A stretch of 64,000 bases of DNA from Clostridiaceae bacterium Marseille-Q4145 (lineage in GTDB: Bacteria > Bacillota > Clostridia > Lachnospirales > Lachnospiraceae), in NCBI GenBank assembly GCA_018223365.1, contig JAGTTP010000002.1:1009501-1073500 (forward strand), in the 5' to 3' direction. Below are positions 54,852 to 62,986 of this stretch, in pieces. The position numbers and the translations under genes are program-made. The notes beneath the pieces are model-generated. The model was not told the origin of the DNA. It ran no database searches and saw nothing but the letters and a program-made list of their open reading frames with translations. Each line of letters begins with the position of its first letter. Positions within the stretch are counted from its first letter, which is position 1.

Positions 54852-55376
54852 TTAGTTTCCTTCGTAGCAGATTACGCTTCTTACATCATATTTTTTCAGT
54901 TTCTCTCTTCCCTTCAGGCCTGCCAGCTCCATCAGGAAAATGATTCTCACAACCTCACCGCCCAGTTCTTCCACCAGTTTAACGGCTGCCTCAATCGTTC
55001 CTCCCGTCGCAATCAGGTCGTCGATCAGGACTACTTTCTGTCCTGGCTTTATGGAATCTTTGTGCATCTCAATCTCTGCACTGCCGTACTCCAGATCATA
55101 TTTGGCGGATACAGTCTCTCTTGGCAGTTTGCCTTTCTTCCGTACCAACACGAATGGTTTGTGGAGATTATATGCAATCGGCATTCCGAAAATAAAGCCT
55201 CTGGATTCCGTTCCTGCAATCACATCAAAGTCCAGGCCTTCCAGCTGCTCCTGCAGTCCGTCGATGGCCAGTTGCAGTCCGTCTGCGTCCTGCAGAATAC
55301 TGGTGACATCTCTGAAAATGATGCCCGGTTCCGGATAATCCGGTATACTTACCACATAATCCTCTAATTTTTTCAT
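54852..55376 (-). CDS. apt: Adenine phosphoribosyltransferase
   Basis: Salvages adenine to AMP with PRPP. The ATG at 55376 follows AAAGGAG and gives the usual start MKKLEDYVVSIPDYPEPGI; a longer frame from 55439 is not needed. The 174-residue protein shows FRDVTSIL, GTESRGFIFG, LVRKKGKLP and the PRPP-binding loop VVLIDDLIATGGT. It is the first gene of the apt-rsh operon and has an unusual palindrome in its leader. Confidence 0.96.
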   Translation of the reverse strand: MKKLEDYVVSIPDYPEPGIIFRDVTSILQDADGLQLAIDGLQEQLEGLDFDVIAGTESRGFIFGMPIAYNLHKPFVLVRKKGKLPRETVSAKYDLEYGSAEIEMHKDSIKPGQKVVLIDDLIATGGTIEAAVKLVEELGGEVVRIIFLMELAGLKGREKLKKYDVRSVICYEGN

Positions 55377-55395
55377 GTGTATCTCTCCTTTAAAC

Positions 55396-55407
55396 ACCCC
55401 TAGGGGT
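55396..55407. promoter_or_regulatory. Perfect 12-bp palindrome ACCCCTAGGGGT before apt
   Basis: The palindrome, flanked by TAT/TGT, lies 20 bases before the apt start and just upstream of its ribosome site. It resembles the G/C-tract operators of CsoR/FrmR-type repressors in shape. No such regulator is encoded in the window. Confidence 0.45.
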
Positions 55408-55486
55408 ATATTTTGCCCACAATAAAGTAAATATAGCACATTTTTTGCGGTTCCGCAATATTTCTGACGGGCTACGACAATACACA

Positions 55487-55520
55487 GACAAGCCGCCAGA
55501 AACCACTCTGACGGCTTGTC
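55487..55520 (-). terminator. Hairpin terminator of the sugar-acid operon
   Basis: In the minus-strand RNA GACAAGCCGUCAGA pairs fully with UCUGGCGGCUUGUC (one U-G pair); in the plus-strand RNA the same position would be a C-A mismatch, so the minus strand is the functional one. It follows the Gfo/Idh gene by 5 bases. The T tract after it is poor (TGTGTATTGT). Confidence 0.6.
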
Positions 55521-55524
55521 CTTT

Positions 55525-56502
55525 TTATGACTCCAGATATCCTATTTTTTTCAGTGCTTCTGTAAGTACATGTGCAGTTTTGATTGAAAATTCATTGCTG
55601 ACCAGCGGTTTCTCGCCTTCCAGAATGCATCTTCCGAACTGTTCTGCTTCCAACCGATAATTGCTCGGCACTTCCACTTCTTTCTTAATGGTTTCGCCAT
55701 TTTTATGAATGTAATAAGCGAGAGTCCCTTTTGCATTGTATGGTAGGGGTGCTTCCAGTGTACCTTCTGTTCCATGGATAAAATAACGGTCCGCCCGCTG
55801 TCCTGAACACAGGCCGGAAACTGCACATGCACTGGCCCCGGATGGGAAATGCATATAGACCGTAGAAAGATCATCTACTCCATTCGGCATGTAATGCGCC
55901 ATTGCCTGAATCTCATCGGGCATCTCATCAAGCAGCTGTAACGTCAGGCTTAAATTATAACATCCCTGATCATAAGTACAGCCTCCAAAAGTTTCTTTTC
56001 GCATCCGAATATTTTCTTTCTGCCACGGTTTCACGATAAATGTGGTCTCCACAAATACAGGCTTCCCGACCACACCATTTCTTACAGCCTCAATCACCTC
56101 TCTTGTGGCATTGCTGTGCAGATAGGCAAACGCCTCCATCAGGAGCACTCCTTCCTGTCTACATACATCGACAACTTCTCTTACTTCCGCTTCTGTCGGT
56201 GCCAGCGGTTTCTCACATAACACATGTTTTTTCTTTTTGGCCGCCCGGATGGTCCATTCTTTGTGAAGCTGATTGGGAAGCGGAATATAAACAGCGTCTA
56301 TATTCTCGTCATCCAGCAATTCATCGTAAGAATGATATATTTTCTGAAACCCAAAATCTTTTTGAAACTGTGCTGTTTTCTCCGGATCTCTTCCAGCAAT
56401 TGCATATAATTCACAGTTTTCTGCCTCCAGCATTCCAGGCAGCGTATGATTTCTTGCAATGGTGGCTGTGCCAAGCACGCCCCAACGTACTTTTTTCTGC
56501 AT
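55525..56502 (-). CDS. Gfo/Idh/MocA-family oxidoreductase
   Basis: NAD(P)-dependent dehydrogenase acting on a sugar, sugar acid or inositol-like compound. The ATG at 56502 has GAGAGG at nine bases; the ATG at 56511 overlaps the upstream stop as ATGA but sits directly on the ribosome site, so either is possible. The protein of about 325 residues has the Rossmann motif GVLGTATIARN, AVYIPLPNQLH, the family signature CEKPLAPTEAEV and YDQGCYNL. Last gene of the operon with KDG kinase and aldolases; substrate unknown. Confidence 0.9.
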   Translation of the reverse strand: MQKKVRWGVLGTATIARNHTLPGMLEAENCELYAIAGRDPEKTAQFQKDFGFQKIYHSYDELLDDENIDAVYIPLPNQLHKEWTIRAAKKKKHVLCEKPLAPTEAEVREVVDVCRQEGVLLMEAFAYLHSNATREVIEAVRNGVVGKPVFVETTFIVKPWQKENIRMRKETFGGCTYDQGCYNLSLTLQLLDEMPDEIQAMAHYMPNGVDDLSTVYMHFPSGASACAVSGLCSGQRADRYFIHGTEGTLEAPLPYNAKGTLAYYIHKNGETIKKEVEVPSNYRLEAEQFGRCILEGEKPLVSNEFSIKTAHVLTEALKKIGYLES

Positions 56503-56507
56503 TATCT

Positions 56508-57137
56508 TCATCCTCTCTGAAGAAGCTTCACCATTTTCTCGGCTCTTTCAAAAATTTCCTGATAGTTTCCTGCCTCCGCAAGTTTCCGGTTTACAAGGCT
56601 TCCACCGATTCCAAAGCCCACGCATCCACTGTTCAAGAATTCCAGCATATTTTTCTCATCAATTCCGCCGGTTGCAACCAGTTTCAGATGATTCATGGAT
56701 GATAACATTGCCCTAATATAATCTGCCCCCAGATTACCCGCCGGAAATACTTTCACATAGTCCGCTCCACATTTCCAGGCATTCTGCGCTTCGGTTGGTG
56801 TCATGGCACCTGGAATGGAAATAAGTCCCAGTTCCTTCGTTTTCTGAATTACGCTTTCCTCCACATTGGGAGAAATAATATATTCTGCACCCGCATTTCT
56901 TGCTGTTTTCACCTGTTCTGCGGTCAACACGGTTCCCGCGCCAATGTGCATTGCTTCTCCAAATTCTTTTTTCAGCATTTCAATACTTTTTAATGTATCC
57001 TTTGATGCATTTTCATCAGACGGATTATAGGTAACTTCCATGAAATGAACACCGCCTTTGCGAAGCGCATCTGCCGTTTTCAATATATAGTTGCTGGAAA
57101 TTCCTCTTGCTATGGCAATTATTTTTTCAATTTTCAT
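56508..57137 (-). CDS. 2-dehydro-3-deoxy-phosphogluconate (KDPG)-type aldolase
   Basis: Class I aldolase that splits KDPG or KDPGal to pyruvate and glyceraldehyde 3-phosphate. The 209-residue protein has the usual length, with HIGAGTVLTAEQV, NVEESVI, the Schiff-base lysine in YVKVFPAGN and VATGGI. Together with the PfkB kinase upstream in the operon it forms the lower part of a hexuronate/sugar-acid route. The start overlaps the HpcH/HpaI gene stop by four bases. Confidence 0.93.
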   Translation of the reverse strand: MKIEKIIAIARGISSNYILKTADALRKGGVHFMEVTYNPSDENASKDTLKSIEMLKKEFGEAMHIGAGTVLTAEQVKTARNAGAEYIISPNVEESVIQKTKELGLISIPGAMTPTEAQNAWKCGADYVKVFPAGNLGADYIRAMLSSMNHLKLVATGGIDEKNMLEFLNSGCVGFGIGGSLVNRKLAEAGNYQEIFERAEKMVKLLQRG

Positions 57138-57907
57138 TTATCTTCGTTCAAATACTCCAGATTAGCTTTTGCACCTGCCATAAGAAAACCGACATCATTT
57201 CCACACATATTCATCTGATACCCTTTTGCTCTGCAGGAAACCACATATTCTTTCTTTCCATAATGAATTCCAGCCTGTTTTCCAACCCGTTTTGCTGCTG
57301 CAAGAATCTTGTCATATGCAGCCAGCATCTCTGGACACTCATACTGTCCAAGCACACCCATATCCTGAGATAAATCATTAGGACCCACAAGTGCAATATC
57401 TATTCCTTCCGTTCCAATAATCTCATCTATATGTTCCACTCCTTTTCGTGACTCAATCTGGCACATCAAAATTGTTTCCTGATTAACTTCATCCATATAT
57501 TCCCGGCCATTTACTTTTTTGTAATCCGTATGAGGACGGGTTAAGGATACTCCGCGATCTCCCATTGGTGCATATTTGGCATACTTTACTAACAGTTCTG
57601 CCTGCTCTTTTGTCTCAGTACTCGGAAGCAAAAGCCCATCTGCACCCATTTCCATGTATTTTAATACCACTTCTCTTCTGATTTCTGGAATTCGGACAAT
57701 CACAGGAAATTCCAATGCTCGAGCCAGTCCAATGATTCTTGCTGCCTCTCCATATTCGAAACTTCCATGTTCGCAATCAAGTACTGCAAAATCAAAACCA
57801 CTCTCTTTCAACAGTTTTACAATATCCGGATTCTGAAATACGGTAATCATGGTACCCAAAAGATTCTCTCCATTTTTCAGACGCTGCTTTACTTCATATC
57901 GTTTCAT
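57134..57907 (-). CDS. HpcH/HpaI-type 2-keto-3-deoxy acid aldolase
   Basis: Metal-dependent class II aldolase that cleaves 2-keto-3-deoxy acids to pyruvate and an aldehyde. The 257-residue protein has LLGTMITVFQNPDIV, AVLDCEHGSFEYGEAARI, GADGLLLPSTETKEQAE (metal Glu region), MCQIESRKGVEHIDEI and ALVGPNDLSQDMG. Relatives act in galactarate/glucarate (GarL) and hydroxyphenylacetate routes; the sugar-acid context favours the former type. Overlaps both neighbours by four bases. Confidence 0.92.
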   Translation of the reverse strand: MKRYEVKQRLKNGENLLGTMITVFQNPDIVKLLKESGFDFAVLDCEHGSFEYGEAARIIGLARALEFPVIVRIPEIRREVVLKYMEMGADGLLLPSTETKEQAELLVKYAKYAPMGDRGVSLTRPHTDYKKVNGREYMDEVNQETILMCQIESRKGVEHIDEIIGTEGIDIALVGPNDLSQDMGVLGQYECPEMLAAYDKILAAAKRVGKQAGIHYGKKEYVVSCRAKGYQMNMCGNDVGFLMAGAKANLEYLNEDK

Positions 57908-58749
57908 GATTCAAATTCTCCTTCTAAAAATTTCAGACTATTTTCCACTGCTTCTTGCATTGTCACCAGAGTCGGCTGCTGTGGAATCTCCAGACATATC
58001 AGCATGTTCGGATTTTTTTCAAAGGCTTCAAACAATTTATGAAGATCAAAATCTCCGTTTTCTTCCAGAGCATCCAGCACTTCATGGTTTTTAGTCAGTT
58101 TCAGATGAAAATAAAAATTTCTCTCCGTATATTTCTGATAGTATTGAATCAATTCTTCTTCTGTCGGGTTCACACAAGTCGTGCTGCTGCATGCATTAGC
58201 CGCATCAAATGTCACACACATTCCCGGACATCTTTCCAACAGATCTTCCATTCCAAAATAAGTTTTTCCATCTCCCCGAAGCGGCTCCATTGCATTTTCA
58301 AAACACAGATAAATGTTTTTTTCTCCTGCCTTTTCCACGTAGGAATTAATAATAGGAACCAGCGCTTCCATCTCTTCTTTGGTATAGCCCTTTTTTCCTT
58401 TCACCGTATTGGGAGCAATCAGCACTCTGCAGCAGGTTCCATCCCCAAATAATGCAGCATTCTCAATTCCTTGCAGGAAGGACTCCGGTTTACATAACAA
58501 ATCTTCATTATCCCAGGCATAATGAAGTCTTACCTGCAGTTTGTCTGCCAGTTCCTTCATATCCAGCAGTTCCTGTCTGGACATCTTCACATCTGCATCT
58601 CTGATTTCCACCCAGGAAAATCCACGTCCGGCCGCCCATGTGATCAATTCACGAAGAGTCAGTTCCCCTGACTCCAGAACTTTCTTATACGTATTGGTCG
58701 CCAGTCCCAATCCTGTACCAATCTTACTGCCGACATACAGTCTTTCCAT
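57904..58749 (-). CDS. Sugar phosphate isomerase/epimerase (TIM barrel, AP_endonuc_2)
   Basis: Metal-dependent TIM-barrel enzyme of the xylose-isomerase-like superfamily; substrate unknown. The 281-residue protein has RGFSWVEIRDADVKMS, LRLHYAWD-like VRLHYAWDNEDL, YLCFENAMEPLRGDGKT and CVTFDAANACS, which carry the acidic and His metal ligands expected of the fold. It lies between the kinase and the aldolase genes and could shape a sugar or sugar acid before phosphorylation. Confidence 0.88.
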   Translation of the reverse strand: MERLYVGSKIGTGLGLATNTYKKVLESGELTLRELITWAAGRGFSWVEIRDADVKMSRQELLDMKELADKLQVRLHYAWDNEDLLCKPESFLQGIENAALFGDGTCCRVLIAPNTVKGKKGYTKEEMEALVPIINSYVEKAGEKNIYLCFENAMEPLRGDGKTYFGMEDLLERCPGMCVTFDAANACSSTTCVNPTEEELIQYYQKYTERNFYFHLKLTKNHEVLDALEENGDFDLHKLFEAFEKNPNMLICLEIPQQPTLVTMQEAVENSLKFLEGEFES

Positions 58750-58772
58750 TTATTCTCCTTCAGATAGTCTTT

Positions 58773-59753
58773 CTACCAATTCTTTACTTCTACATCAAAA
58801 GATGCTCTTTTTGCCATCTGTTCCACTTCTTCCATTGAAGGAAGTGCTCTTCCGATAGACCCCTGCTTGGTCACTGCCAGTCCTCCTGCACAGTTACAGT
58901 AGACCGCAATTTTCTCAAGATCCCATCCTTCCTGAATACCGTAGACAAGCATGGATGCAAACGTATCACCTGCTCCTGTCGGGTCAACCGCAGCGACACC
59001 TGTTCCTGCTACAGATACAATTCTCTTTCCATCACTAAGTACCGCACCATTCGCATCTCTGGTAAGCGCTACGATTTTGGGTCCTCTCTTATGCAGCTCT
59101 TCCAGATTTGCCATCTCGCTGTCCAGACCGGTTACAAAGCGTGCCTCTTCCAGCGTTGGTGCAATCACATCTGCAGTTTCAATTCCTTCATAAAGCCGTT
59201 TTCTTGCATCATCGCTTTTCATGACTTCCTTCCGGATATTCGGGTCAAAAGAGATCATAACCCCGGCATCTTTTGCGATTTTTACACATTTAATGCATGC
59301 TTCCCGCATACTTTCGCTCAGTTCCAGCAGCATTCCTGAATAGTGAATGGCACTGGCATTTCTGATATATTCCTCATCAATATCTTCTGGACCAAATTTG
59401 CTTCCTACAGAATTCTTTCTGTAATATTCAAAATTCCGTCCATGTTCCAGATTCTCGAGGAAAGACAGGCCAATCTGCCCTTCTCCTGTTACCACTCTGG
59501 AAATATCAACACCTTCACGCTCCATCACACCAATTACAAACTGGCTGAGCGCATCCGGTCCAATCTTTCCAATAAACGCAGCACGATCACAGATTTTTGC
59601 ATTTGCGCAGGCAAAAATACCGGAAGATCCGCTGGCCGTTTTTAAAATACTTCCTTCTTCATGCAAACGAAGCGTTGGATTTACCGGGATAAATTCCACC
59701 AGTAATTCTCCAATAGAAATAATCTTTCCTGTTGGGTTTTTCACCTGTATCAT
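58773..59753 (-). CDS. kdgK: PfkB-family kinase, 2-keto-3-deoxygluconate kinase-like
   Basis: ATP-dependent sugar kinase. The 326-residue protein has the PfkB signatures GGAxGNVA-equivalent TASGSSGIFACANAKI near residue 40 and DPTGAGDTFASMLVYG near 258-273 with the catalytic Asp. Operon position with a KDPG-type aldolase supports 2-keto-3-deoxygluconate as substrate, though other ketoses are possible. Its start overlaps the tctA stop by four bases, linking transport and first catabolic step. Confidence 0.88.
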   Translation of the reverse strand: MIQVKNPTGKIISIGELLVEFIPVNPTLRLHEEGSILKTASGSSGIFACANAKICDRAAFIGKIGPDALSQFVIGVMEREGVDISRVVTGEGQIGLSFLENLEHGRNFEYYRKNSVGSKFGPEDIDEEYIRNASAIHYSGMLLELSESMREACIKCVKIAKDAGVMISFDPNIRKEVMKSDDARKRLYEGIETADVIAPTLEEARFVTGLDSEMANLEELHKRGPKIVALTRDANGAVLSDGKRIVSVAGTGVAAVDPTGAGDTFASMLVYGIQEGWDLEKIAVYCNCAGGLAVTKQGSIGRALPSMEEVEQMAKRASFDVEVKNW

Positions 59754-61231
59754 TTTTCTGTCTTTCCCTTCTTCATTTTCATAAATACCGGTCCTGTCAA
59801 AGCCAGAACTGCCAGAACCAGAAGCACAATTGAGATCGGACTCTTTACAAAGATTCCATAGCTTCCGGAAGAAAGTGCCAGTGACCGCCTGAGATTGGAC
59901 TCTGCCATCGGTCCAAGAATCAGTCCGAGAATCAGCGGCGGAAGCGGGAAATCATACTGCTTCAGGAAAAAGCCGATGACTGCGCAGACAAACATGATAA
60001 TCACGTCAAATAAAGAGTTATTTACTGCATAGGAGCCTACAATAGACAGAATCACAATGGCTGCCCATACATACTGTTCTTTCAGATTCAGAAGACTTGC
60101 AGATGCTCTGGAAGTCAAAAGTCCGACCACAAGGAACATAATGTTGGCCACAATCATCATTACCATCAGCTGATATACGAATGGCTTGTTTTCCACGAAC
60201 ATCATCGGTCCGGGCTGCATTCCGTACATCATCAGTGATCCGATCAGGACCGCCGTCACACCATCACCCGGAATTCCAAGGGTAAGCATGGTCGTCATGG
60301 CTCCTCCGATAATTCCGTTATTCGCCGTACAGGTAACTGCCAGTCCTTCCGCAGAACCTTTTCCGTAATTTTCCTTGTCTTTGGATATCTTCTTTGCCTG
60401 ATCCCAGCAGATAATGGATGCAATATCACCGCCTGCTCCCGGAATCGCTCCGACTACTACGGAAACCAGGGCACTTAATGTGGTCAACGGAGCAAAATCC
60501 CGGAACATTTTCATAGTCGGAATAATGCGTCCTATTTTCTTTTTCTCCGTGGCGCGTTCTGTCTTTTTATTTTCATAAATCTGAGACAGAACCTCGCCAA
60601 AGCCAAAGAGTCCGATCATGACAGGCACATAGGAGATTCCCTGCAGCAGATGAACAAAGCCGAAGGTATATCTGGGATATGCATACATGGAATCAAGTCC
60701 TACTGTTGCCATGAGAAATCCGACGCATCCCATCATGATTCCCTTTAAAATAGACTTTTCGGAAATACCGATAATCATGGATAATCCGAACAGAGATAAT
60801 GCGAAATACTCTGCAGGACCGAATTTCAATGCAAATTTGGCAATGGGGAATGCTGCAAACATCAGCACAATGGAACTGATCAGGCCGCCAAATGCCGAAT
60901 AAATGACGTTGATACCCAGTGCCAGTCCTGCTTCTCCCCGTTTCGTCATACTGTAGCCATCCAGTGTTGTCATGATGGACGCCGGAGTTCCTGGCGTATT
61001 TACCAGAATGGCAGAGATACCACCTGCCCATACACCTGCATTATAGACGCCCATCAGCATGGCAAGTCCCTGTGCCGGTTCCAGTCCGAATGTAATCGGT
61101 GTCAGAATGGAGATCGCCATTACAACTGACAATCCCGGCAATGCTCCGATCAAAGCTCCTACTACAACACCGATCAGCATAAACGGCAGGACAGCCGGAT
61201 TTAAAATGGCAGTAATTGCTTCTAAAATCAT
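59750..61231 (-). CDS. tctA: Tripartite tricarboxylate transporter permease TctA
   Basis: Large membrane subunit of a TTT-type secondary transporter, 493 residues with about twelve helices. Family features: GALIGALPGLSVVMAISILTPITF, AILVNTPGTPASIMTTLDGY, and VGAIPGAGGDIASIICWDQAKK (the conserved proline/glycine-rich loops). It works with TctB and the binding protein TctC encoded upstream. TTT systems take up carboxylates, sugar acids or related compounds; here a sugar acid is inferred. Confidence 0.95.
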   Translation of the reverse strand: MILEAITAILNPAVLPFMLIGVVVGALIGALPGLSVVMAISILTPITFGLEPAQGLAMLMGVYNAGVWAGGISAILVNTPGTPASIMTTLDGYSMTKRGEAGLALGINVIYSAFGGLISSIVLMFAAFPIAKFALKFGPAEYFALSLFGLSMIIGISEKSILKGIMMGCVGFLMATVGLDSMYAYPRYTFGFVHLLQGISYVPVMIGLFGFGEVLSQIYENKKTERATEKKKIGRIIPTMKMFRDFAPLTTLSALVSVVVGAIPGAGGDIASIICWDQAKKISKDKENYGKGSAEGLAVTCTANNGIIGGAMTTMLTLGIPGDGVTAVLIGSLMMYGMQPGPMMFVENKPFVYQLMVMMIVANIMFLVVGLLTSRASASLLNLKEQYVWAAIVILSIVGSYAVNNSLFDVIIMFVCAVIGFFLKQYDFPLPPLILGLILGPMAESNLRRSLALSSGSYGIFVKSPISIVLLVLAVLALTGPVFMKMKKGKTEK

Positions 61232-61249
61232 AGCTTTTTGTCCTCCTCT

Positions 61250-61684
61250 CTAACTGTTCAGCATGACATTCAGTACCTGCTGGAAAATAAAGTAGATCAG
61301 TGCAGAACTGACAACTGCTCCCGGTATAAATGTCTTCATCTTCTGTTTCAATATCAGTCCGATCGCGATCAGATAGATGCTGCACAGAATTACAAAATGA
61401 AGTTTTCCCCACAGAATCAGCATGACAATGGTCGCTGCCACAAGAAGTCCGGCTCTCTTCAGTCCTTCCTTCTGCTGTTCCGTCATCTCCATTTTTGTTT
61501 TCTTTCTCAGTGCATTTACAATCAGAATCAGATTGATCACGATAATAATCACGCAAAGTGCCTGTGGAAATACCCCAGCTCCCGGGACACCGTCTGATGT
61601 CCCGCCGGGAAATGTAAAGGCATTTATAAATGCCAGAGCAGATATTAAAATGCCCACAAGTGATATGATAATTTCACCAATCAT
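61250..61684 (-). CDS. tctB: Tripartite tricarboxylate transporter small subunit TctB
   Basis: Small membrane subunit with four predicted helices, 144 residues, FPGGTSDGVPGAGVFPQALCVIII in the first loop as in the family. Placed between tctC and tctA as usual. Confidence 0.9.
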   Translation of the reverse strand: MIGEIIISLVGILISALAFINAFTFPGGTSDGVPGAGVFPQALCVIIIVINLILIVNALRKKTKMEMTEQQKEGLKRAGLLVAATIVMLILWGKLHFVILCSIYLIAIGLILKQKMKTFIPGAVVSSALIYFIFQQVLNVMLNS

Positions 61685-61708
61685 TCTGCTCCTCCTTCTG
61701 CCAGTCCG

Positions 61709-62731
61709 TTATTTTGCAAGTCCTGCCTCTTCAATCAGGCCTCCCAGGAATTCTGTCTGCTCGGCAATAAATTCATCGTACTCATCTCCGCACATGAATG
61801 CCGGCTCCATGCCTCTCTCTTTCATAAATGCTGCATACTCATCAGATTCTACTGCCTCTTTCAGTGCACTCTGCAGAGCTTCCTTCACGTCTTCCGGAAT
61901 ATCTTTCGGTGCAGCAAATCCACCCCAGTGAAGCAGTACATAATCAATTCCGCTCTCTTTCAGAGTCGGTACATCCGGGAATGCCTCGGATCTCTCCTCA
62001 CCCATGGTAGCCAGTACTTTTAATTCGTTTCCGTTTACACCGGACATCAGTTCAATCGGAGCACTGACAACTGCATCTACATGTCCGCCCATAAGAGCTG
62101 CGATAGATTTGCTTGCACCATCAAACGGAACATGGTTAAATGTGACATCTGCTGCTTTCTCCAGTCCAATAGCACCGATATGCCAGATAGAACCGGTTCC
62201 CGCATTACCAACTGCAAGCTCGCCTGGATGCTCATCTGCATATGTCATGAAATCTTCTACGGTACTGAATCTGTCATCATCTGCTCTGACTGCCAGCGCT
62301 CCAACGGTGGTATAAGCACGTCCGAGAAGCGTCAGATCTTCTGGTGCCAAGTCTGCATAACCAAGAGGTTTCAGCATTACCATCTCAAGCGGTGTATGTC
62401 CAATGGTATATCCATCTGCTGCACTTGCCTGTACGAAGGACATTCCGACTGCTCCGCTTCCGCCCGGTTTATACTGGCATACAACGGTCTGTCCGAGTGC
62501 CTGTCCCATCAGGTCTCCCGTTTCTTTTGATACCTGATCGGAAAGTCCGCCCGGATTTGCCTGAACGATCATATTGATCTGTTTTGTCGGAAAGTCCGTG
62601 GTGGAACCACTGCTTTCCTGTGCCGTTTCTGTTGCTGTCTCAGCTGCCCCCGACTGATTGGATGCACCGCATCCTGCCAACATCATCACGCCTAATCCTA
62701 ACGCAATTAATTTTTTCCAGTTCTTTTTCAT
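61709..62731 (-). CDS. tctC: Tripartite tricarboxylate transporter substrate-binding protein TctC
   Basis: Extracytoplasmic receptor of the Bug/TctC type. The 340-residue protein is a lipoprotein (LGLGVMMLAGC, cysteine about residue 21) with QINMIVQANPGGLSDQVSK, VCQYKPGGSGAVG, VGNAGTGSIWHIGAI and FNHVPFDGASKSIAALMGGHVDA, which form the Bug-family ligand cleft. AAAGGAG precedes the ATG. It is the first gene of the sugar-acid operon. Confidence 0.94.
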   Translation of the reverse strand: MKKNWKKLIALGLGVMMLAGCGASNQSGAAETATETAQESSGSTTDFPTKQINMIVQANPGGLSDQVSKETGDLMGQALGQTVVCQYKPGGSGAVGMSFVQASAADGYTIGHTPLEMVMLKPLGYADLAPEDLTLLGRAYTTVGALAVRADDDRFSTVEDFMTYADEHPGELAVGNAGTGSIWHIGAIGLEKAADVTFNHVPFDGASKSIAALMGGHVDAVVSAPIELMSGVNGNELKVLATMGEERSEAFPDVPTLKESGIDYVLLHWGGFAAPKDIPEDVKEALQSALKEAVESDEYAAFMKERGMEPAFMCGDEYDEFIAEQTEFLGGLIEEAGLAK

Positions 62732-62755
62732 TTTTGTTCTCCTTTACTTTTGTTT

Positions 62756-62766
62756 TATTAATAATA
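62756..62766. promoter_or_regulatory. AT-rich element shared with 62949-62959 (possible operator)
   Basis: TATTAATAATA occurs here, in the leader of tctC, and again next to the lacI promoter at 62949-62959, where it is part of the palindrome TATTATTAATAATA (62946-62959). Two copies flanking a divergent regulator/operon pair would suit a shared regulator, but AT-rich repeats arise easily by chance. Confidence 0.35.
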
Positions 62767-62809
62767 TTAATTATTTTCTTGCTATGTTCTTAATATTTTT
62801 AACAATTTC

Positions 62810-62838
62810 ATATTATCATCGTTTATATTATTTGTCAA
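62810..62838 (-). promoter_or_regulatory. Promoter of the tct/sugar-acid operon
   Basis: Minus-strand consensus TTGACA (62833-62838) and TAATAT (62810-62815) lie 17 bases apart, about 80 bases before the tctC start. The 255-base divergent region is very AT-rich. Confidence 0.65.
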
Positions 62839-62917
62839 TGTCGTGTCATTTTTATATTTCAACAAATATATTCCATCATTTTTATGCATTTTGCACATTA
62901 CATATTCATTTTTTCGG

Positions 62918-62946
62918 TTGACGAATCCGTTTTTCTTATTTATAAT
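62918..62946 (+). promoter_or_regulatory. Promoter of the lacI-type gene
   Basis: TTGACG (62918-62923) and consensus TATAAT (62941-62946) are 17 bases apart, 41 bases before the ATG. An AT-rich palindrome overlaps its -10 edge. Confidence 0.75.
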
Positions 62947-62986
62947 ATTATTAATAATAATGATAATAAAGAACTGAGGTATTTAT

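Noticed and set aside
53703..55367. Open frame of 554 codons on the plus strand
   Set aside because: It lies antisense to rsh and apt, both well-conserved genes; its product is His/Ile/Leu/Phe-rich with no family features and no ribosome site. It is a codon-bias shadow.
62946..62959. Palindrome TATTATTAATAATA as a firm LacI operator
   Set aside because: LacI-family sites normally have a central CG; the region is so AT-rich that such palindromes are expected by chance. Kept only as a low-confidence element.
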